This document shows, one piece after another, positions 6,944 to 14,626 of a stretch of 16,517 nucleotides of DNA. Positions within the stretch are counted from its first letter, which is position 1. Each line of letters opens with the position of its first letter. Both the position numbers and the translations under genes were made by a program. The stretch is taken from positions 1 to 16,517 of the forward strand of contig CAZXDS010000059.1 in NCBI GenBank assembly GCA_964639525.1, in the 5' to 3' direction. Below the pieces are notes generated by a model that ran no database searches, was not told the DNA's origin, and saw nothing but the letters and a program-made list of their open reading frames with translations. The DNA is from CAZXDS01 sp964639525. GTDB lineage: Bacteria > Bacteroidota > Ignavibacteria > Ignavibacteriales > Melioribacteraceae.

Positions 6944-7433
6944 AAATATATTTTCTTTATTTTTTATTTCTTTTACATTGTTCGGGTGCGTAAATCCTTT
7001 CGCTCCGGCGCTCGATACTTCGGAAGGCAACAGTTCAATTATCAGTGATAGAAAAAATATCGACGGAATTTTTAAAAACCTGCAATATTCTTATACGTTT
7101 AAAGATTCAACAATTTATGGACAATTATTGGCAAGTGATTTTCAATTCAGTTATCGCGATTACGATCTTGGTGTAGATATTTCGTGGGGGCGAGATGAAG
7201 AAATGAAAGTTACAAACGGGCTTTTCCAAAATTCGCAAAAGCTTGATTTAATATGGAACAATATTGTTTCGTTGTCGAGTGATTCAACAAATGTTATTCG
7301 GAGTTTTAACTTAACTATAACTTTTAACCCAACTGATATTGTTTTGGTAGATGGAAGAATTAACTTAACTTTGCAGAAAGACGAAGAACAAAAGTGGCAG
7401 ATAATTAATTGGCTTGACGAATCAAATTTTTAA
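6891..7433 (+). CDS. putative lipoprotein, NTF2-like layout (second of tandem pair)
   Basis: The lipobox FTLFGC is at residues 28-33 counted from a TTG at 6891. The mature start is CVNPFAPALDTSEG. Like its upstream neighbour it has an N-P-x-x-P segment near the lipidated Cys, a DxxFxNL/FDNFxN helix, an NIVSL stretch, and a C-terminal strand ending EEQKWQIINWLDE. Start choice is uncertain. The TTG gives an unusually long 20-residue n-region and a 53-nt overlap. ATA/ATT codons at 6936-6941 have AAAGGGAA just upstream, overlap the previous stop, and would give a normal signal peptide. No ATG is available. ftsX follows 3 nt later. Function is unknown. Confidence 0.72.
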   Translation: MKNPVSKVGAKLKGNIIRNIFSLFFISFTLFGCVNPFAPALDTSEGNSSIISDRKNIDGIFKNLQYSYTFKDSTIYGQLLASDFQFSYRDYDLGVDISWGRDEEMKVTNGLFQNSQKLDLIWNNIVSLSSDSTNVIRSFNLTITFNPTDIVLVDGRINLTLQKDEEQKWQIINWLDESNF

Positions 7434-7436
7434 TCA

Positions 7437-8300
7437 ATGATTGTTTATTATATAACAGAAGCATATAAGTATTTAACAAGAGCAAAACTATCTACATTGG
7501 TAGCAATTCTTTCCACAAGTTTTGCGCTGATTTTTCTCTCTTTTTCAATTTTAATTTTCTTTATGTCAAACTCACTTGAAACGAAAATAAAGCAAAATAT
7601 AAAGGTTAATATTTTATTGAACAAAGATATTAGTCAACCCAAAATTGATTTATTAAAGAAAAAAATAAGTAATAATAAGTGGGTGAGCGGTGTAAACTTT
7701 GTTAGTTCTCAACAAGCTAAAAAGAATTTCATAAATGAAACAGGAGAAGATTTTTCAAAACTTCTAAAAAACAATCCGCTGCCTTCTTCCTTTGTTGTAA
7801 AATTCCATCCCGCAAAAATTAACAGTAACGCTTTAAAATTATTTGTAAATGACTATAGGTATTCGGATGGCGTGGAAGATGTAATTTATGATTATAATAT
7901 TTTAGTAAAACTTTTAAAACTGAGTAATCCTATAAAATTAAGTATTCTTATTATTGCCTTTTTACTCAATATTTTTGCGGTATATTTTGTTTATACCATA
8001 AACAAGCATTTTATTTTAAGTAGGAAAAATCAATTTAACACAATGAAATTAGTTGGTGCAAAAGTAATTTCGATAAAAATACCGTTATTGATGGCTTCTC
8101 TGTTCATTGGAATTATCAGTTCAATATTTGTTATTGGCTTATTTGATGGTTCAATAATACTAATCAGTAAATATTATGGTAAATTTATCTTTACAAAAAT
8201 GATTTATATTTTTAACTTAAGTGTTTTGATATTTGGGATAATGTTATCTTTTATCAGTAGCTATTTTGCTGGAAAAAGTATTTCAATAAAACTAAATTGA
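7437..8300 (+). CDS. ftsX: cell division protein FtsX-like permease
   Basis: FtsX is the membrane half of the FtsEX ABC-type complex that switches on peptidoglycan hydrolases at the division site. The 287 residues show the FtsX plan: a membrane helix at about 20-44, a periplasmic domain (about 45-165) with NNPLPSSFVVKF, then three further membrane helices at about 168-190, 213-236 and 257-280. The conserved cytoplasmic TMKLVGAK motif lies between helices 2 and 3. No ATPase (FtsE) is adjacent. The gene starts 3 nt after the second lipoprotein and closes the coupled run that begins at ybaB. Confidence 0.9.
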   Translation: MIVYYITEAYKYLTRAKLSTLVAILSTSFALIFLSFSILIFFMSNSLETKIKQNIKVNILLNKDISQPKIDLLKKKISNNKWVSGVNFVSSQQAKKNFINETGEDFSKLLKNNPLPSSFVVKFHPAKINSNALKLFVNDYRYSDGVEDVIYDYNILVKLLKLSNPIKLSILIIAFLLNIFAVYFVYTINKHFILSRKNQFNTMKLVGAKVISIKIPLLMASLFIGIISSIFVIGLFDGSIILISKYYGKFIFTKMIYIFNLSVLIFGIMLSFISSYFAGKSISIKLN

Positions 8301-8371
8301 ATTTGATGGAGAACACTTCTTTTTTTTAATAAAATTATTATTATCATTTTTACTTTTGAGGGAATTTTAAT

Positions 8372-8893
8372 ATGAATAAAAAATTTTTAATTACTGCAAT
8401 GCTTTTCTTTTTTGCAGTAACATTATCTGCCCAAGTCAAAGACTATCGGCTTGGTTCCACAAGAATTGGGCAATACAATAATCAAAGCGGATATTTTGAT
8501 TTATCAGACCCGGAATCTTTAAATATTATTGTTTCTCTATGGGGTTTTGTGAAATATCCCGGTCGTTATCTTGTGCCGTTTAATACTACTGCTACCGATT
8601 TAATATCTTATGGCGGCGGACCGCAGGATAATGCTTACTTGGATAGAGTTCAATTATTTCGTACAAAAGAAGACTCCACACAGCAAATTATTAATCTTGG
8701 GATGAGAGATATACTCCATGGTGATACTTTGTCAACGGGGTTTGTAGCAATCCATACCTTAGAAGCAGGAGATGTTCTTCTTGTTCCCGGAGAACCAAGA
8801 CTTTATTTCCAGCAAAAATTTTCATTATGGATGTCTTTTATATCTATTCTGATTTCATTAAGTATTTTAATAATAAATATTACAAGAAAATAA
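8372..8893 (+). CDS. SLBB-domain polysaccharide export protein with C-terminal membrane helix
   Basis: The 173-residue protein has a Sec signal peptide (residues 1-20, cleavage after LSA). It has one SLBB beta-grasp domain (about 50-138: IIVSLWGFVKYPGRYLVP, then DLISYGGGP and GDVLLVPGE) and a hydrophobic C-terminal helix at about 151-170 followed by TRK. SLBB domains form the periplasmic ring of Wza-type exporters. Here the N-terminal polysaccharide-export domain of Wza is missing, so this is a reduced version anchored by its tail. The ATG has GAGGGA about 8 nt upstream. It precedes the co-polymerase/kinase by 11 nt, supporting an exopolysaccharide role. Confidence 0.85.
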   Translation: MNKKFLITAMLFFFAVTLSAQVKDYRLGSTRIGQYNNQSGYFDLSDPESLNIIVSLWGFVKYPGRYLVPFNTTATDLISYGGGPQDNAYLDRVQLFRTKEDSTQQIINLGMRDILHGDTLSTGFVAIHTLEAGDVLLVPGEPRLYFQQKFSLWMSFISILISLSILIINITRK

Positions 8894-8904
8894 TTGAGGG
8901 TTAA

Positions 8905-11151
8905 GTGAATAACGAATTAAACCAAAATTTCCAAGCAGAAGAAGGCAATTCATTAAAAGATTATATTAAATTAATCCGTTCATATTTGCTGCCTATTTCT
9001 TTAATTGCCGGTACTGCATTGATTGTTTCCATTGTATATGCATTAACTGCGGTTGATATTTATCAAGCATCCTCGTCTTTAAAAATTTCTAAACCCGAAG
9101 CAGGAGGTATCTTAAGTTCACCATTAATCCCCGGATTTTCTGATTTCGGCAGCGATAGATTTATTGCAAATGAAATGGAGATATTAAAAAGCAGGTCAAT
9201 CAGAGAAAGAGTAGCTAAAACACTAATTGATACTTTTAAGTCAATAAATAACAGAAGTAAGTTTTATATGATATTGGACGAGAGTTTTTCAATTGACCAG
9301 GATACATCTGAATTACTAGATAAGTATTCCATGTTTGAAATGTTAGAGGAAAAAGTTAAGATTGATCAGAAAAGAGGTATTGACTTTGTTGATATAACAT
9401 TTGAATCGCCATCTCCTTTTGAAGCTCAACTTGTTGTTAATGTTTATGCCAATGCTTATAAAAAGTTAAATCTGACTCTCAATCGTCAGCAGTTAGTTAC
9501 AGTTCGAGAATTTTTAAACAAACAAAAGAAGGAAAAGTTTAACGAGCTAATTAAAGCTGAAGATAAATTAAAAAATTATCAGCTAAAAGGCGGAATAGTT
9601 TCATTACCCGAACAGGCGCAAGCTCTTGTTGATCAACTTACAGATTTCCAGTCTAAGCGCGATGCTGCTCAAATAGAATTAACAATATCAGAGCAATCTT
9701 TAAGAAAATTAAAAGAGGAACTCAAAAAGCGAAATCCAAGATTACAAGAATATCTTGATGGATTGGCACTTGATTCTTATATAAAAACATTATCTGAGCA
9801 GATAGCTTTATTGCAGACTCAAAAAGATAAAGCAATTGCAAGCGGCAAAAATAATATAAATAAGCAGAAAGTAATAAAAAGTGCAAAACGACAGATTGAT
9901 GATCTGAAAGCAAAGCTGAATGCTGAGATAAAAAGAAAAGGCGCCACTTTATTGGCTGCTACTCCTGATGAAATAAGGGAATTAACTCAGAAAATATTTG
10001 AAGGCGAAGTTAAGCATCAAAGTAGTTTGGCTTCATACAATGCGTTAAAAAAAATCACACAGGAATATGAAAATAAATTCAACTTGCTGCCTGATATTAC
10101 GATTGAATTAGCTAGATATGAAAGAGAACAGCAGGCTTTTGAGAAATTGTATTTATTAATTGAAGAAAAATACCAAGAGGCACTTATTAATGAAAAATCC
10201 ATACCGGGCGATGTAATTATTGTAGATCCGGCAATAACTCCATATAAACCTGCCAAACCAAACCGTAAATTAATTGTGATTATTGGTTTGGTCCTTGGTT
10301 TAGGAATTGGTTTCGGATATGCCTTTACAAAAGATTTCTTTGATAATACTGTTAAAACTCCTGAAGATTTGCAAAAACGAAATATAAACGTACTTACGTG
10401 GATACCGCAGTTTAATTTTGGAGTACAAAACAAAGAGTTTGAATTTATTGTTGCCAAAAAATCCGATTCAATTCCAAGTGAAGCTTTTAGAGCATTGCGT
10501 ACAAGAATTCAATTTTCAAAAATTGAAAGGGATGCTATTAAATCTATTCTTGTTACTTCATCAACTCCAAAAGAAGGCAAGACAACAATCTCTACTAATC
10601 TCGCCGGTAGTTTTGCTCTTGCAGACAGAAAAACTATTATTGTAGATTGTGATTTACGCAAACCGAGAATGCACAATGTTTTCAAAGTTAAAAGATATCC
10701 CGGGTTTACGGATTACTTTTTTGGCGAAGCTGAATATGATGATATTATTCGCCAATCGGAGATGAAAAATCTTTCATTTATTACAGCCGGAACAATTCCT
10801 CCGAACCCTGCTGAAATATTGAGTTCAAGGCAAATGGAGGAATTTCTTGCTAGATTAAAAAAAGAATATGATTTGGTTATTTTAGATTCACCACCGGTAA
10901 TTGCTGTTACCGACTCTGAAATACTATCCAGTTTGGTCGATGCTACATTATTGGTTGTTTCTGCCGATAAAACGGAAATTGAATTAATGGAAAAAGCGGC
11001 GGAACTTCTTTCTAGCCAGCATCATAATACTTTCTTGGGGGCGGTTTTAAATAACTTTAGTTATAAGAGCGGTTACGGTTCATATTATAAATATTACTAT
11101 TATTATTCTCATAACAATGACGGAAAACAAAAAGGGAAGTTGAAGGCTTAA
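8905..11151 (+). CDS. polysaccharide co-polymerase fused to BY-type tyrosine kinase (Wzc-like)
   Basis: This inner-membrane protein controls chain length and export of exopolysaccharide and autophosphorylates on tyrosine. The 748 residues comprise a Wzz domain with membrane helices at about 28-48 and 455-475, a long coiled-coil periplasmic region (about 200-430) and the proline-rich PAITPYKPAKPNR before the second helix. The cytoplasmic kinase has EAFRALRTRI (527-536), Walker A TPKEGKTT (554-561), Walker A' VDCDLRKPR (580-588) and Walker B LVILDSPP (657-664). A tail cluster of nine tyrosines (720-734) is the phosphorylation site. The start is GTG with GAGGG 4 nt upstream. It follows the SLBB gene and abuts the UDP-sugar enzyme gene. 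Confidence 0.95.
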   Translation: MNNELNQNFQAEEGNSLKDYIKLIRSYLLPISLIAGTALIVSIVYALTAVDIYQASSSLKISKPEAGGILSSPLIPGFSDFGSDRFIANEMEILKSRSIRERVAKTLIDTFKSINNRSKFYMILDESFSIDQDTSELLDKYSMFEMLEEKVKIDQKRGIDFVDITFESPSPFEAQLVVNVYANAYKKLNLTLNRQQLVTVREFLNKQKKEKFNELIKAEDKLKNYQLKGGIVSLPEQAQALVDQLTDFQSKRDAAQIELTISEQSLRKLKEELKKRNPRLQEYLDGLALDSYIKTLSEQIALLQTQKDKAIASGKNNINKQKVIKSAKRQIDDLKAKLNAEIKRKGATLLAATPDEIRELTQKIFEGEVKHQSSLASYNALKKITQEYENKFNLLPDITIELARYEREQQAFEKLYLLIEEKYQEALINEKSIPGDVIIVDPAITPYKPAKPNRKLIVIIGLVLGLGIGFGYAFTKDFFDNTVKTPEDLQKRNINVLTWIPQFNFGVQNKEFEFIVAKKSDSIPSEAFRALRTRIQFSKIERDAIKSILVTSSTPKEGKTTISTNLAGSFALADRKTIIVDCDLRKPRMHNVFKVKRYPGFTDYFFGEAEYDDIIRQSEMKNLSFITAGTIPPNPAEILSSRQMEEFLARLKKEYDLVILDSPPVIAVTDSEILSSLVDATLLVVSADKTEIELMEKAAELLSSQHHNTFLGAVLNNFSYKSGYGSYYKYYYYYSHNNDGKQKGKLKA

Positions 11152-12090
11152 ATGAAAACTGCCGTAGTAACAGGTGGAGCGGGATTTCTCGGTTCACATC
11201 TATGCGATAAATTGATCGCGAATAATATTAAGGTTATTTGTGTTGATAATTTATTAACGGGAAGAATTGAAAATGTTGAGCATCTTTTCGGGAATGAATT
11301 ATTTCAATATATTAAACACGATGTTACTAATTTTATTCATGTCCCGGGTGATGTTGATTATGTTCTGCATTTTGCTTCACCGGCAAGCCCGATTGATTAC
11401 TTGAAATTACCGATTCAAACTCTTAAAGTCGGTTCGCTTGGAACACATAAAGCTTTGGGACTTGCAAAAGAAAAAGGCGCTAGATTTTTAATTGCTTCTA
11501 CATCGGAAGTTTACGGTGATCCTGAAATAAATCCGCAAGTGGAAGAATACTGGGGGAATGTTAATCCCATCGGTCCTCGCGGTGTTTATGATGAAGCAAA
11601 ACGTTTTTCGGAAGCAATTACAATGGCATATCATCGCTATCACGGCGTGGATACCAAAATTGTAAGAATATTCAATACTTACGGTCCTCGAATGAGATTG
11701 GATGACGGAAGAGCTTTACCTGCATTTGTATCTCAAGCTCTTAATAATGAAGATATTACGATTTTTGGTGATGGAAGTCAAACCAGAAGTTTCTGCTTTG
11801 TAAATGATTTGGTTGACGGAATTTTCAAACTTCTCCTTTCAGACGAGCACGGCCCGATAAACATCGGTAATCCTGTAGAAATTACTATTAAACAGTTTGC
11901 TGAAGAAGTAATTAAAATTACAAATTCAAACAGTAAACTTTCCTTTCTCGAATTACCAACTGATGATCCAAAAGTCCGCAGACCTGATATTACAAAAGCT
12001 AAAGAAAAATTGGGTTGGGAACCTAAAGTTAATAGGGCGGAAGGGTTAAAAATTACTATTGAGTATTTCAAAAATGAATTGGGATTATAA
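11152..12090 (+). CDS. uxs: UDP-glucuronate decarboxylase (UDP-xylose synthase)
   Basis: This NAD-dependent extended short-chain dehydrogenase oxidises and decarboxylates UDP-glucuronate to UDP-xylose, a donor for polysaccharide synthesis. The 312-residue length fits a soluble bacterial UXS. The NAD motif TGGAGFLGS lies at 7-15, and VDNLLTG follows at 31-37. The UXS-typical HFASPASPIDYLKLPIQT is at 73-90 and STSEVYGDP at 116-124. The catalytic Tyr146 and Lys150 sit in YDEAK. NPIGPRGVYDEAKR is diagnostic of UXS over dTDP-glucose dehydratases. The ATG immediately follows the stop of the Wzc-like gene, which ties xylose supply to the exopolysaccharide. Confidence 0.93.
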   Translation: MKTAVVTGGAGFLGSHLCDKLIANNIKVICVDNLLTGRIENVEHLFGNELFQYIKHDVTNFIHVPGDVDYVLHFASPASPIDYLKLPIQTLKVGSLGTHKALGLAKEKGARFLIASTSEVYGDPEINPQVEEYWGNVNPIGPRGVYDEAKRFSEAITMAYHRYHGVDTKIVRIFNTYGPRMRLDDGRALPAFVSQALNNEDITIFGDGSQTRSFCFVNDLVDGIFKLLLSDEHGPINIGNPVEITIKQFAEEVIKITNSNSKLSFLELPTDDPKVRRPDITKAKEKLGWEPKVNRAEGLKITIEYFKNELGL

Positions 12091-12111
12091 TTAATTATTT
12101 CTCAATTTACG

Positions 12112-12147
12112 GTATCAAGGATTGCTTCGCTACTGTGAACTTGATAC
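12112..12147 (+). terminator. possible terminator or repeat hairpin after uxs
   Basis: GTATCAAG (12112-12119) is the exact reverse complement of CTTGATAC (12140-12147), with a 20-nt loop. It lies 21 nt after the uxs stop. No T-tract follows, so termination is doubtful. The loop sequence ATTGCTTCGCTACTG resembles interspersed repeats seen in other bacteria, so it may be a repeat remnant. Confidence 0.3.
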
Positions 12148-12186
12148 ATTTGCAATGGTTGTGATTTATGAATTTTGGAAAGATGA

Positions 12187-12286
12187 NNNNNNNNNNNNNN
12201 NNNNNNNNNNNNNNNNNNNNNNNNNNNNNNNNNNNNNNNNNNNNNNNNNNNNNNNNNNNNNNNNNNNNNNNNNNNNNNNNNNNNNN
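12187..12286. other. assembly gap (100 N)
   Basis: Exactly 100 undetermined bases. The round number points to a placeholder of unknown true size. It interrupts an open reading frame whose 3' end is at 12289-12465. Confidence 0.98.
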
Positions 12287-12288
12287 AT

Positions 12289-12465
12289 GAAGATATGCAA
12301 AAAGTTAGGAACGATTTTAGCAATGTTAGACTCTATGTGCTTTCAGATAAACAACATCCAAATGATTATAAATTCTCAAATATCGAGGAAACCTTAAATG
12401 GCATTGAAATAATCAATAAAGAATTTGAAAGATTATTTAGAGAATTATTGAAAACCGATTCCTAA
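12289..12465 (+). CDS. unidentified protein, C-terminal fragment cut by the gap
   Basis: Directly right of the gap, one frame stays open for 58 codons to a TAA at 12463-12465. The other two plus frames close within 38 codons. The reading is protein-like: EDMQKVRNDFSNVRLYVLSD, then KQHPNDYKFSNIEE and a charged amphipathic end (INKEFERLFRELLKTDS). I do not recognise the family. The 5' end lies in or left of the gap. On the left side, possible starts are ATGAATTTTGG at 12168 or ATGGTTGTG at 12155, neither with a ribosome site. It stands alone between the exopolysaccharide module and the symporter. Confidence 0.5.
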   Translation, partial: EDMQKVRNDFSNVRLYVLSDKQHPNDYKFSNIEETLNGIEIINKEFERLFRELLKTDS

Positions 12466-12477
12466 CGAAAGCTAAAT

Positions 12478-12499
12478 TTATTAGTATTATTACTAATAA
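12478..12499. repeat. AT hairpin after the unidentified gene
   Basis: TTATTAGTA (12478-12486) pairs perfectly with TACTAATAA (12491-12499) across the loop TTAT. It is 12 nt past the stop of the gap-cut gene. The stem has only two G-C pairs and no T-run follows on the plus strand, so terminator function is weakly supported. Positions 12514-12581 downstream carry further nested inverted repeats. Confidence 0.35.
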
Positions 12500-12513
12500 G
12501 GCGGCGCACACAT

Positions 12514-12581
12514 TTTCATCAAACCGCTGCAACTTAAAAAACAAGTTTCGGTTGTTCGCTAAAAATAAGTGCTGATTGAAA
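12514..12581. repeat. nested inverted repeats, unexplained folded segment
   Basis: Three pairs nest around one centre: TTTCATCA (12514-12521) with TGATTGAAA (12573-12581, one bulge), AACCG (12522-12526) with CGGTT (12549-12553), and AACTT (12531-12535) with AAGTT (12543-12547). The segment follows a gene end and has extrahelical bases, reminiscent of an integron cassette tail, but I find no matching attC core sites. Apart from this and the promoter at 12644-12674, the 256 nt between 12466 and the symporter show no gene. Confidence 0.35.
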
Positions 12582-12643
12582 TGGAAAAAACAATTAAGCA
12601 ATTTAGCTCTTTTAACTCCGCACATAAAATTCTCATAATATTT

Positions 12644-12674
12644 TTTGATATTCTATTCTTGTAAATGTAATTTG
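12644..12674 (+). promoter_or_regulatory. candidate Bacteroidota-type promoter of the symporter operon
   Basis: TTTG (12644-12647), a 20-nt spacer and TAATTTG (12668-12674) come close to the Bacteroidota sigma-A consensus of TTTG, about 19 nt, TAnnTTTG. This would start transcription near 12681, about 40 nt ahead of the symporter ATG. The match lacks one T in the -7 box and no experimental support exists. Confidence 0.35.
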
Positions 12675-12721
12675 TAAACAAGATTATTAGCTTCCTGAAT
12701 TTATAAATAAAAAGACTGCTT

Positions 12722-14626
12722 ATGCACTTACAACTTTTAGATTTTGTAATAGTAATACTTTTCTTTCTCGTGATTTTTTCAGTTGCAATTTATTATTCAA
12801 AAAGGGCGGGGAAGGATACGAATAATTTTTTCCTTTCCGGCAGAAATATGCCTTGGTACATTGCCGGAACTGCAATGGTAGCAACAACATTTGCTGCTGA
12901 TACGCCGCTTGCGGTTACCGAACTGATTGCAAAAAACGGAATTGCCGGCAATTGGCTTTGGTGGAATATGGCTATCGGCGGAATGCTGACGGTTTTTTTC
13001 TTTGCTAAATTGTGGCGGCGTGCCGGTATTATGACTGACGTTGAACTTGTTGAATTCAGATATTCAGGGAAAGCTGCATCATTGCTTCGCGGGTTTCGTG
13101 CAATTTATCTCGGACTTTTCATGAATGCAATTGTCATGGGTTGGGTTCATAAAGCTATGGAGAAAATTTTTAGAATTACAATTCCCGGAATTAACCCGTT
13201 TATGCTCGTTATAATTGCAGCAGTTATTGTAGCAATATATGCTTCCGCTTCCGGTTTGCTTGGAACTGCGCGGACAGACAGTTTGCAGTTTATTTTTGCA
13301 ATTACAGGCTGCATAATTCTTGCGATAATAATACTCCAATTGCCTCAGATTGGCGGCACAATTGCATTAAAAGAAAAACTTTCTCCTCAAGTATTGAGCT
13401 TTGTACCTAAGATTGGGAATGTGAGTGTCGGCGGAATTTCAGGCGGAGTGCTTGCTTTATCAACCGGAGCATTTTTTGCTTTTATCGGATTGCAATGGTG
13501 GTCAAGTTGGTATCCGGGTTCCGATCCGGGCGGCGGCGGTTATATTGCACAACGAATGATGTCTGCTAAAGATGAAAAGCACAGCATTTTTGCAACTCTT
13601 TGGTTTACAATTGCGCATTACACAATTCGCCCATGGCCCTGGATTATTGTTGCACTTGCTGCATTGGTGATTTTGCCTCGTGCTCAAAATGTTGATGAAT
13701 TAAAAAAGGAAAACCCGGCTCTTTATAAAAAGGTCGTTGTTGTTTATCAGCAAAGGGATAACGGTTCGTTCGATATTTCGGCACAAGATAAACAGTTTAA
13801 AGATTTTTATGAAAAATATGAAAATACTGTTGATCCCGGCTCTATGTATCCGAAATTAATGATGCGTTATTTGCCGAACGGATTGCTTGGGTTATTGATT
13901 GCCGTTTTTCTTGCAGCATATATGTCAACAATTGCATCGCAACTCAATTGGGGAACTTCATATTTAATAAATGATTTTTATAAAAGATTTATTAAAAAGG
14001 ATGCTTCGGAAAAGCACTATGTGCTTGTTTCAAGAATCGGTATAATTTTGATGATTATTTTTTCGTTGGTAATCACCAAATTATTTCTCACTACAATTTC
14101 GGGTGCATGGGAATTTATCATAAACGCAAGTGCAGGAATGGGATTGGTATTAATTTTACGATGGTTTTGGTGGAGAATTAATGCGTGGTCTGAAATATCG
14201 GCAATGATTGCTCCGCTTATTATTTATCCTATTGCTCGTTGGGGATTTGGAATGCAGTCGCCGATTACTTTGTATCCCATAGTTTTGGGAACTACAATAG
14301 TTTGGTTACTTGTAACATATATAACTAAACCAACGGACAAACAGACGCTTTATTCATTTTATAAAAAAGTTCATCCCGGTGGAATCGGCTGGAAGAAAAT
14401 TTATAGGGAATTGCCTGATGTAAAAAGTGATACGGATTTCGGTTTGTCTTTTGTTAATTGGATAAGCGGTGTGGTTTTAATTTATTCAACACTGTTCGGG
14501 ATTGGAAAACTGATATTCGGGAATTATGCTATGGGTTTATTTTATTTTCTAATCGGCGGAATAGCTTCATTTATAATTTATAAAAACCTTCAAAAGCAAA
14601 TGGAATATCCTGCAGCGGCTAAATGA
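12722..14626 (+). CDS. sodium:solute symporter (SSS/SLC5 family)
   Basis: This inner-membrane protein couples solute uptake to sodium (or proton) entry. The 634 residues are mostly hydrophobic helices, about 13 or more. SSS features are the first-helix region followed by FFLSGRNMPWY (36-46), TFAADTPLAV (56-65), the YASASGLLGTARTD stretch (173-186) and the AAYMSTIASQLNWG segment followed by INDFY. A hydrophilic insertion lies at about 323-375. The ATG at 12722 has no strong Shine-Dalgarno site. Its TGA overlaps the glycerate kinase ATG by 4 nt, so the transported solute may be glycerate or a precursor. That substrate is inference; SSS sequence alone does not fix it. Confidence 0.92.
   Translation: MHLQLLDFVIVILFFLVIFSVAIYYSKRAGKDTNNFFLSGRNMPWYIAGTAMVATTFAADTPLAVTELIAKNGIAGNWLWWNMAIGGMLTVFFFAKLWRRAGIMTDVELVEFRYSGKAASLLRGFRAIYLGLFMNAIVMGWVHKAMEKIFRITIPGINPFMLVIIAAVIVAIYASASGLLGTARTDSLQFIFAITGCIILAIIILQLPQIGGTIALKEKLSPQVLSFVPKIGNVSVGGISGGVLALSTGAFFAFIGLQWWSSWYPGSDPGGGGYIAQRMMSAKDEKHSIFATLWFTIAHYTIRPWPWIIVALAALVILPRAQNVDELKKENPALYKKVVVVYQQRDNGSFDISAQDKQFKDFYEKYENTVDPGSMYPKLMMRYLPNGLLGLLIAVFLAAYMSTIASQLNWGTSYLINDFYKRFIKKDASEKHYVLVSRIGIILMIIFSLVITKLFLTTISGAWEFIINASAGMGLVLILRWFWWRINAWSEISAMIAPLIIYPIARWGFGMQSPITLYPIVLGTTIVWLLVTYITKPTDKQTLYSFYKKVHPGGIGWKKIYRELPDVKSDTDFGLSFVNWISGVVLIYSTLFGIGKLIFGNYAMGLFYFLIGGIASFIIYKNLQKQMEYPAAAK

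Noticed and set aside
8351..8358. TACTTTTG as the -7 box of a Bacteroidota-type promoter for the SLBB gene
   Set aside because: It overlaps the GAGGGA ribosome site and would leave almost no 5' leader. No TTTG lies about 19 nt upstream.
12461..12560. Integron attC site
   Set aside because: TCCTAAC at the left is close to RYYYAAC, but no GTTRRRY partner is found downstream and no integrase is present.
12437..12625. Minus-strand open frame of 62 codons between the gap and the symporter
   Set aside because: It covers noncoding inverted repeats and the end of the plus-strand fragment. It has no ribosome site and an unconvincing composition.
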